A stretch of DNA of 46,830 bases from positions 1 to 46,830 of the forward strand of contig DAIDHB010000160.1 in assembly GCA_027452145.1 (NCBI GenBank). The letters are read 5' to 3'. How positions within the stretch are numbered: the first letter of the stretch is position 1; every line of letters begins with the position of its first letter. The DNA is from Planctomycetales bacterium. GTDB taxonomy: Bacteria; Planctomycetota; Planctomycetia; Isosphaerales; Isosphaeraceae. Positions 41,731-46,830 of the stretch are shown in pieces. Below the pieces are notes generated by a model that was not told the DNA's origin, ran no database searches, and saw nothing but the letters and a program-made list of their open reading frames with translations. The position numbers and the translations under genes are program-made.

Positions 41731-44364
41731 TTACTCGCCTTCCCGCACCTCCACCAGCCCGACGTCGATCCCCTGGCCGCCGCCGGTCTGGTGGCAATGG
41801 ACCGCCAGCGTGACCTTCGCCCCCGGCCTGAGCAGCCGGCGGGCGGGCTCGGCGATCTCGACGGCCTGATAGGTCGTGGCATACCCCGTCTCGCGGGCGG
41901 CGAGGACGCCGTCGATGTAGATCTCGGCGTCCTCGTCGTGATAGAGGAAGAGCTGGACTGTCGCCGCGTCGACGCCGGCCGGGATCCGGACTTCGCGACG
42001 GAGCCAGATGTCGGGCGTGTCCCATCGCGTCGCGACGCGGATACCGGGTGTCCCGCGCGTGCCGAAGCCGGCGGGCGCCTCACGCCAGCCGCTATCGTCG
42101 AAGTCGGCCCGGGCCCACCCCTCGCCGGGCCGCTGGGTCGAATACTTCCACGCGGCCGACTTCTCGCGCGAGGTCGGCACAAGCTCGCTCACGCGCGGCG
42201 GCTTCGGGGCGGGTGCGTAGTCGCCCACGTGGAACCGGTCCCGGCTCGCCCACTTCTTCCATACCGCCGGGTCCTCGAGCATCTTGATGAACACCCCACC
42301 AATTACCGGGCGGGCGCGCATGCCGTCGCTCGCGCGGTTGTCGGTGATGTACGAGTCCACGAACGGCAGCCGGGCGGTGGTCTCGTTCAGATAGTCATAA
42401 ATCGGGTTGACGATCGCTTCGAAGTCCTCGCGCTCGTCGGTCAGCGTGGCGCTCCACACGCACCAGTCGGTCTTGGTGAGCCGCGTCCGCGAATCGAGCG
42501 GCACGCCGTACTTCTGCCGGACCTGCTTGTAGTGGGCGACCTCGTTGCGGGCGACCTCAGGCGGGAAGACGTTCAGCTTCAGCAGCCCGTCCCAGACGAG
42601 GTTGTATTTCTGGCTCCAGGTCCCGGGGCGGTCGAAGGCGATCCGGTAATGGTCGCCGTCGCCGGCCATCTTCATCCAGTGGCGGGCGTTCTGGCGGGCC
42701 AGCATCAGGTACTTCGCCGCCGCCGCGTCGTCGCCGCGCATCTTGCAAAGCTCGCCGTATGCGGCGATCGCCAGGATGGCCTTCACCGAGAGGTTCGCGT
42801 TGTGCGCCAGGTGGCCCATGAAGTCGTCGGTGCAGAGCTGGTTCTCGGGATCCTCGCCGTACTTCTCGAGATAAGCCTCCCAGCGCGTCAGTTGCGGCCA
42901 CCACCGCGAGGCAAAGTCGGCGTTGCCGTCCATCCGGGCGATGGCCGCACACAGCAGGATGAGGTTCGCGCTCTCCTCGACCGGCATCATGTCGGCCTCG
43001 TTTTTCGAGTCCTCGCCGCCGCCGTAGACCTGGCCGTTCGCCTGGGGATAGGTGCCGACGTCGTGCGGGGCGAACGGGAACTTCCATCGCGGCGAGGTGC
43101 TGTAGACCAGCGCCGGGGCGACCAGGGCCCTGGCATACGTCGACCCCATCAGGAGGAACTGAGGCGCGGCGGGGTAGATGACGTCGACGGTCGCGACGCA
43201 CCCGTTGCTGCTGTTCTCCTTGGGGAAGAGCATCGGCTGTTTGTTCGCGTCGGCGGCCAGCCCGCAGCCCGCGAGCGCCTGGCGATAGGCCAGCGCGGCC
43301 ATGCGGGCGTAGCGGATCCCGCCCGCCTTCGTCATGTCGGCCATCAGCTCGCGATCGAACGTCTCGCAACGGCCGATCAGGCGGGAATAATCGCGCTCGG
43401 CCGCCTGGAGCAGGTCGGCCGGTCCGGCGCCGTCGCGACGCCAGTACGGGCGCAGCTTCTGCCCGAGGAACTTGATTGCGTAAATCTCGTCATAGGCGAT
43501 CATCAGGTGCCGCGCGACCGGCTCGGCCCCGACCTTGCCCAGGTCGAAGGCGAACGCCAGGCACGGCTCGCGGTCGTTCGCGGCGCGGGGCGCGCGCGGT
43601 TCGTCGCTCTCGGCAATCGTCCCCTTCTCGGCGAAGCTCGAGAGCAGGTCGCTCGTCGCGCCGATCGCCGACTTCGCCTGGGAGGACGGGGCCGCGAGAT
43701 AGAGATACCCCCAGTCGATGCGCGTGTCGTCGCCGGCCGGCTGGAGCAGCGTCTGGGCCGCGGTCCCGACCCGAAGCGCGGTCAGGTCGCCCATGCTCTC
43801 GCGCTTCCACTCGACGTGCTGGTTCGGCTCGTTGACCGTCAACAGGGCACTCGCGCCATCGAGGATCGACACGGCGTGCTCGGCGCCGTCAGTCGAGCGG
43901 ACCGACCAGGTGAGGTACGTGAGCGGCCGAGCCAGCACATCGAGATCCTCGGGCAGCGCGGGCGTCATGAACGTGAGTGTGACGTGCACGCCGGCGTCCT
44001 CGAAGTCGTAGATCGACCGCGTGGGCAGCACCTCGAGGTCCACCTGCCTCATCGCCGGCACGCCCTTCGGCTCGGTCCCCATCAGGCGGAACGCCTTGCC
44101 GTCGATGCGAATGAGGCTGGAGAGCGGGTGGGGGCGGCGGGTCCAGTGGCGGGTCGGGTCGTCGGTGAGCCGGTCGGCCATCGACCAGACGCTGAGATAC
44201 GGGTCGCTCGCGACCAGCGGGACGGCCGGCGGCCGGAAGGCGGCCTCGCGCGCCGCGGGCGCCTGCGCCTGCTGCGCGCTCGCCGCGGACGTGGCTAAAA
44301 CGGCCGCGGCGAAACCCGCGGCCAGGATGAGTGCGGCCGTCAACAACCTCTGCGAACGATCCAT
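41731..44364 (-). CDS. DUF4965/DUF5127/DUF1793-type glutaminase-like protein
   Basis: This is an 877-residue secreted protein of the DUF4964-DUF5127-DUF4965-DUF1793 glutaminase/GtaA-like group. A signal peptide (LTAALILAAGFAAAVLATSAASA) is followed by PPAVPLVASDPYLSVWSMADRLTDD, the start of that group. The helical (alpha/alpha)-type barrel contains VYSTSPRWKFPFAPHDVGTYPQANGQ, MPVEESANLILLCAAIAR and DDFMGHLAHNANLSVKAILAI. A C-terminal part from about 740 (FDDSGWREAPAGFGT, RRE, LYHDEDAEIYIDGV) is a jelly-roll like the galactose-binding modules of glycosidases. Start: ATG 44362-44364, before the signal. The substrate is unproven; glutamine hydrolysis is family knowledge for fungal members only. 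Confidence 0.88.
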   Translation of the reverse strand: MDRSQRLLTAALILAAGFAAAVLATSAASAQQAQAPAAREAAFRPPAVPLVASDPYLSVWSMADRLTDDPTRHWTRRPHPLSSLIRIDGKAFRLMGTEPKGVPAMRQVDLEVLPTRSIYDFEDAGVHVTLTFMTPALPEDLDVLARPLTYLTWSVRSTDGAEHAVSILDGASALLTVNEPNQHVEWKRESMGDLTALRVGTAAQTLLQPAGDDTRIDWGYLYLAAPSSQAKSAIGATSDLLSSFAEKGTIAESDEPRAPRAANDREPCLAFAFDLGKVGAEPVARHLMIAYDEIYAIKFLGQKLRPYWRRDGAGPADLLQAAERDYSRLIGRCETFDRELMADMTKAGGIRYARMAALAYRQALAGCGLAADANKQPMLFPKENSSNGCVATVDVIYPAAPQFLLMGSTYARALVAPALVYSTSPRWKFPFAPHDVGTYPQANGQVYGGGEDSKNEADMMPVEESANLILLCAAIARMDGNADFASRWWPQLTRWEAYLEKYGEDPENQLCTDDFMGHLAHNANLSVKAILAIAAYGELCKMRGDDAAAAKYLMLARQNARHWMKMAGDGDHYRIAFDRPGTWSQKYNLVWDGLLKLNVFPPEVARNEVAHYKQVRQKYGVPLDSRTRLTKTDWCVWSATLTDEREDFEAIVNPIYDYLNETTARLPFVDSYITDNRASDGMRARPVIGGVFIKMLEDPAVWKKWASRDRFHVGDYAPAPKPPRVSELVPTSREKSAAWKYSTQRPGEGWARADFDDSGWREAPAGFGTRGTPGIRVATRWDTPDIWLRREVRIPAGVDAATVQLFLYHDEDAEIYIDGVLAARETGYATTYQAVEIAEPARRLLRPGAKVTLAVHCHQTGGGQGIDVGLVEVREGE

Positions 44365-44631
44365 ACCGGTCCCCTCGTTGCCTGGTTCGAAGTAGCGTCG
44401 GGCGGGCGATTGCTGCCCGTCCCCGGCCGGGGGAAGAGAGACCCCGCAGGCCAGAAGAGGAGTATCGGTTTCATCACCCGAAGAAGCAAGGGGCGCACTC
44501 GCCATCGGCCGGCGTGCGGCGGTCCCAGCGGCCTGGGGAGTCGTCGGTACGCACGTTGCAAGCCAGTCCTCGCGGTTCCTGTGCCGAACCGGACGAAGGT
44601 CAGAGTAGAGCAGAGCAGGGGAGGGAGCAGC

Positions 44632-45528
44632 ATGGCGCAGCAGATTCCGGTCGACCCGCGCTGCGTGGTCGACGAGGCGGCACCGGACGGGACCATGCAG
44701 GCGGCCCCGGACCTGTCGTACCAGCGCCTCTTGCTGGTGAACGTCGCGTATTACGGGATGCCCGGCGCGAAGTCGGGAAGCTGGGTGCTGGTCGACGCGG
44801 GCATCCCCGGCACGTATGGTACGATCGTCGGCGCGGCCGAGAAGCGGTTCGGCGCCGGGAGCAAGCCCGCGGCGATCGTGATGACGCACGGCCATTTCGA
44901 CCACACCGGAGCCCTGAAGGAGCTGGCCGAGCACTGGGACGTGCCGATCTACGCGCATGAGCTGGAATTACCCTACCTCGACGGCCGGTCGTCGTATCCG
45001 CCGCCGGACCCGACCGTCGGCGGCGGGCTCATGGCGCGGGTGTCGAGCCTGTACCCGCGGGGCCCGGTCGACGTGCGGCCCTGGCTGCGTCCGCTGCCCG
45101 CCGACGGCACCGTGCCGGGCATGCCCGGTTTCCGCTGGATCGCCACGCCCGGCCATTCGCCGGGCCACGTCTCGTTCTGGCGCGAGTCGGATCGGGCGCT
45201 CGTCGTCGGCGACGCCTTCATCACGACCGCGCAGGAATCGGCGTACGGCGTGCTGACCCAGGAGCCCGAGTTGCACGGCCCGCCCATGTATTACACGCCC
45301 GACTGGGAATCCGCCCGGCGATCGGTGGAGGGGCTCACGGCCCTCGAGCCCGACCTGATCGTCCCCGGTCATGGCCGCGCGATGAGGGGACCGGCGATGC
45401 GCGAGGCCCTCCGCGCCCTCGCCCGCGATTTCCGCGCGGTCGCCGTCCCCGAGCAGGGCCGGTATGTTGGCGACCCGGCCCGCGCTGACGCGAGCGGACC
45501 GACCTACGTGCCGCCGGTGAAGGCCTGA
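44632..45528 (+). CDS. metallo-beta-lactamase-fold hydrolase
   Basis: This is a 298-residue protein with the full set of metal ligands: THGHFDH (His86, His88, Asp90, His91), TPGHSPGH (His175 region), GDAF (Asp194) and PGHG (His247). The extra His179 is near the second metal. The fold begins SGSWVLVDAGIPGTYGTIV. The spacing resembles glyoxalase II or lactonase-like members, so a thioester or lactone substrate is possible. No signal peptide is seen. The ATG at 44632 follows GGGAGGGAGCAGC. The upstream region, 44365-44631, holds AGAGCAGAGCAG repeated pentamers at 44602-44620 and no gene. Confidence 0.92.
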   Translation: MAQQIPVDPRCVVDEAAPDGTMQAAPDLSYQRLLLVNVAYYGMPGAKSGSWVLVDAGIPGTYGTIVGAAEKRFGAGSKPAAIVMTHGHFDHTGALKELAEHWDVPIYAHELELPYLDGRSSYPPPDPTVGGGLMARVSSLYPRGPVDVRPWLRPLPADGTVPGMPGFRWIATPGHSPGHVSFWRESDRALVVGDAFITTAQESAYGVLTQEPELHGPPMYYTPDWESARRSVEGLTALEPDLIVPGHGRAMRGPAMREALRALARDFRAVAVPEQGRYVGDPARADASGPTYVPPVKA

Positions 45529-45576
45529 GGAGGGATTTCGGAGGGTCCCAGAATCGCCGCGACAGCCCGGAGTCCG

Positions 45577-45585
45577 TGGTACAAT
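45577..45585 (+). promoter_or_regulatory. extended -10 before the nitrilase gene
   Basis: TGGTACAAT lies about 120 bases before the ATG at 45705. No clear -35 is seen 17 bases upstream. The rest of 45529-45704 holds no gene. Confidence 0.4.
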
Positions 45586-45704
45586 CGAGTCACCCCGCGC
45601 GATTCGCGGTCCGTTCCGGCGTCCGGTCAAGAGGCCGCGCTCCGCCGCGAGATCGAGGCCCCGCGGGCGAGAAGTTGAGTCAATCTGATCGCGAGGCCCC
45701 CATC

Positions 45705-46652
45705 ATGAGCCGAGTCATCCGCGCCGCCGTGGTGCAGGCAGCGCCGGTCGCCTTCGACCGCGAGCGGACGATCGCGAAGCTCCGGGCCCTGGCCGTCGAG
45801 GCGGCCGGCGCCGGTGCCCAGCTCATCGTCTTCCCCGAGGCATTCGTCTCGGGCTATCCGCGCGGGCTGGATTTCGGCGTGCGGGTCGGCTCGCGCACGC
45901 CCGAGGGGCGCGAGCTGTTCCGCCGCTACTTCGAAAGCGCGGTCGATGTCCGCGGCCCGGCGGTCGACGCTCTGGGCGCCGCGGCGCGCGCGGCGAATGC
46001 GTTCCTCGTCGTCGGCGTCATCGAGCGCCAGGGCGGCACGCTGTATTGCTCGGTGCTTTTCTTCGAGCCTTCGGGCGTGCTGCTGGGCAAGCACCGCAAG
46101 CTGATGCCGACGGCCGCCGAGCGCCTGATCTGGGGGCAGGGGGACGGCTCGACCATGCCTGTGTTCGACACCCCGGTCGGCCGGCTGGGCGCGGTGATCT
46201 GCTGGGAAAACTACATGCCGATGCTGCGCATGCACATGTATGCCCGGGGCATCGAGGTTTACTGCGCCCCGACGGCCGACGACCGCGAGACCTGGCTCTC
46301 CACCATGCGGCACATCGCGCTCGAAGGGCGATGCTTCGTCCTCGGGTGCAACCAGTACGCGCGGCGGTCGGACTATCCCGCCGACTATCCTGCGATCCAG
46401 GGGGATGATCCGTCGACCGTGATGTCGCGTGGGGGGAGCTGCATCGTCGACCCGCTGGGCCGGGTGCTGGCCGGCCCGGCGTTCGACGGACCCGCGATCC
46501 TTGATGCCGAGCTCGACCTTGACGAGATCGCGCGGGGGAAATTCGACTTCGACGTCGCCGGCCACTACGCCCGGCCGGACGTCTTCCGCCTCGTGGTCAA
46601 CGAGGCGGCGACGCCGGCGGTCGTGCGCGAGCCGCACGACGCGCCCAGGTAG
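45705..46652 (+). CDS. nitrilase (carbon-nitrogen hydrolase)
   Basis: This is a 315-residue enzyme of the true nitrilase branch of the carbon-nitrogen hydrolases; it would turn an organic nitrile or cyano compound into an acid and ammonia. The catalytic triad is visible: Glu45 (FPEAFVSGYPRG), Lys132 (GKHRKLMPTAAERLIWGQGDG) and Cys166 (VICWENYMPMLR). The CWEN and RKLMPT wording fits nitrilases more than amidases. The protein has no signal. The start ATG at 45705 opens MSRVIRAAVVQAAP and has GAGG eight bases upstream. Its stop codon meets the family B repeat. It is preceded by the metallo-beta-lactamase-fold gene on the same strand, but 176 bases apart. Confidence 0.94.
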   Translation: MSRVIRAAVVQAAPVAFDRERTIAKLRALAVEAAGAGAQLIVFPEAFVSGYPRGLDFGVRVGSRTPEGRELFRRYFESAVDVRGPAVDALGAAARAANAFLVVGVIERQGGTLYCSVLFFEPSGVLLGKHRKLMPTAAERLIWGQGDGSTMPVFDTPVGRLGAVICWENYMPMLRMHMYARGIEVYCAPTADDRETWLSTMRHIALEGRCFVLGCNQYARRSDYPADYPAIQGDDPSTVMSRGGSCIVDPLGRVLAGPAFDGPAILDAELDLDEIARGKFDFDVAGHYARPDVFRLVVNEAATPAVVREPHDAPR

Positions 46653-46728
46653 GTCGGGCATTCTTGCCCGATGCGGGTCCGAATCCGCACGATCCGCCTG
46701 ATACCGCGTCGGGCAAGACTGCCCGACC
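46652..46728. repeat. family B hairpin repeat, copy 2
   Basis: Arms of 25 bases (46652-46676 and 46704-46728), built on GTCGGGCA-TTCTTGCCCGA and its inverse, pair with two mismatches around 27 bases. It starts on the last base of the nitrilase stop codon. Copy 1 is at 15722-15774. Confidence 0.8.
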
Positions 46729-46771
46729 GACTTCGAAGTCCGCCCGGATCGGCTGAGAGTCGGTCCCGGAA

Positions 46772-46830
46772 GGGTTCCGAGCCCCCGTCAGGGGGCGATC
46801 GGACGTAGCCGGGGGGCGTCAGCCCCCCGG
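46772..46830. repeat. 59-base GC-rich repeat, right copy (family A)
   Basis: This is the reverse complement of 18-76 with a single mismatch and runs to the last base of the window. The bases inward (46750-46771) contain GACTCTCAG in reverse orientation, shared with the end of the MITE-like repeat at 21752-21768. Confidence 0.85.

Noticed and set aside
41791..44298. 835-residue open frame opposite the DUF4965-type gene
   Set aside because: Antisense shadow with unnatural Arg/Val/Gly composition; the minus-strand protein has a signal peptide and family motifs.

Overview
The window looks like chromosomal DNA of a high-GC planctomycete, most likely of the Isosphaeraceae group. This is an inference. 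It rests on the GC-rich codon use, the gene content (Uma2, DUF4058, a YtrA-type GntR regulator, many secreted proteins of unknown role, a small protein with an RFRMRTLLL-type membrane start) and several families of interspersed GC-rich hairpin repeats. I see no rRNA, tRNA, CRISPR array, transposase or phage gene. About 36 protein genes are supported.

Layout. 1-4000 (minus strand): GntR regulator, lipoprotein, alpha/beta hydrolase and a Tat-exported TIM-barrel protein. 4200-6600 (plus): an FHA-domain protein and two tandem Spy/LTXXQ-like secreted proteins. 6600-9120 (minus): a Uma2-glmS pair that starts amino-sugar synthesis. 9450-12000 (plus): a GT4 glycosyltransferase and an exported thioredoxin-fold protein. 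12000-17840 (minus): beta-propeller, ABC-2 permease and ATPase, and two related coiled-coil exported proteins. 18500-21470 (plus): a membrane glycosyltransferase and DNA polymerase IV. 21960-23570 (minus): a lower-GC orphan and a cysteine-synthase-family enzyme. 23820-25100 (plus): DUF4058 and a small membrane protein.

25260-30360 is the most distinctive block. A LexA-type winged-helix domain fused to a PRiA4_ORF3 domain is divergent from a plus-strand run of SNF2 helicase, SWIM zinc-finger protein with a histone-like tail, and a thioesterase. 30580-32470 (minus) holds two nucleotide-sugar epimerase/reductases. 33200-46650 holds a SpoU methyltransferase, a transglutaminase-esterase fusion, a group II decarboxylase, a phospholipase D, a GH15 enzyme, a large DUF4965-type glutaminase-like protein, a metallo-beta-lactamase-fold protein and a nitrilase.

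How the genes work together: glmS, the GT4 enzyme, the membrane glycosyltransferase and the two epimerases point to surface polysaccharide synthesis, although they are spread over 25 kb. The SNF2-SWIM pair suggests DNA or chromatin remodelling. Six of the seven convergent gene junctions carry a large inverted repeat and the seventh is only 14 bases long, so these repeats probably act as bidirectional terminators. The two ends of the window are a 59-base inverted repeat of one another with a single mismatch, so the window may be bounded by copies of a dispersed repeat.
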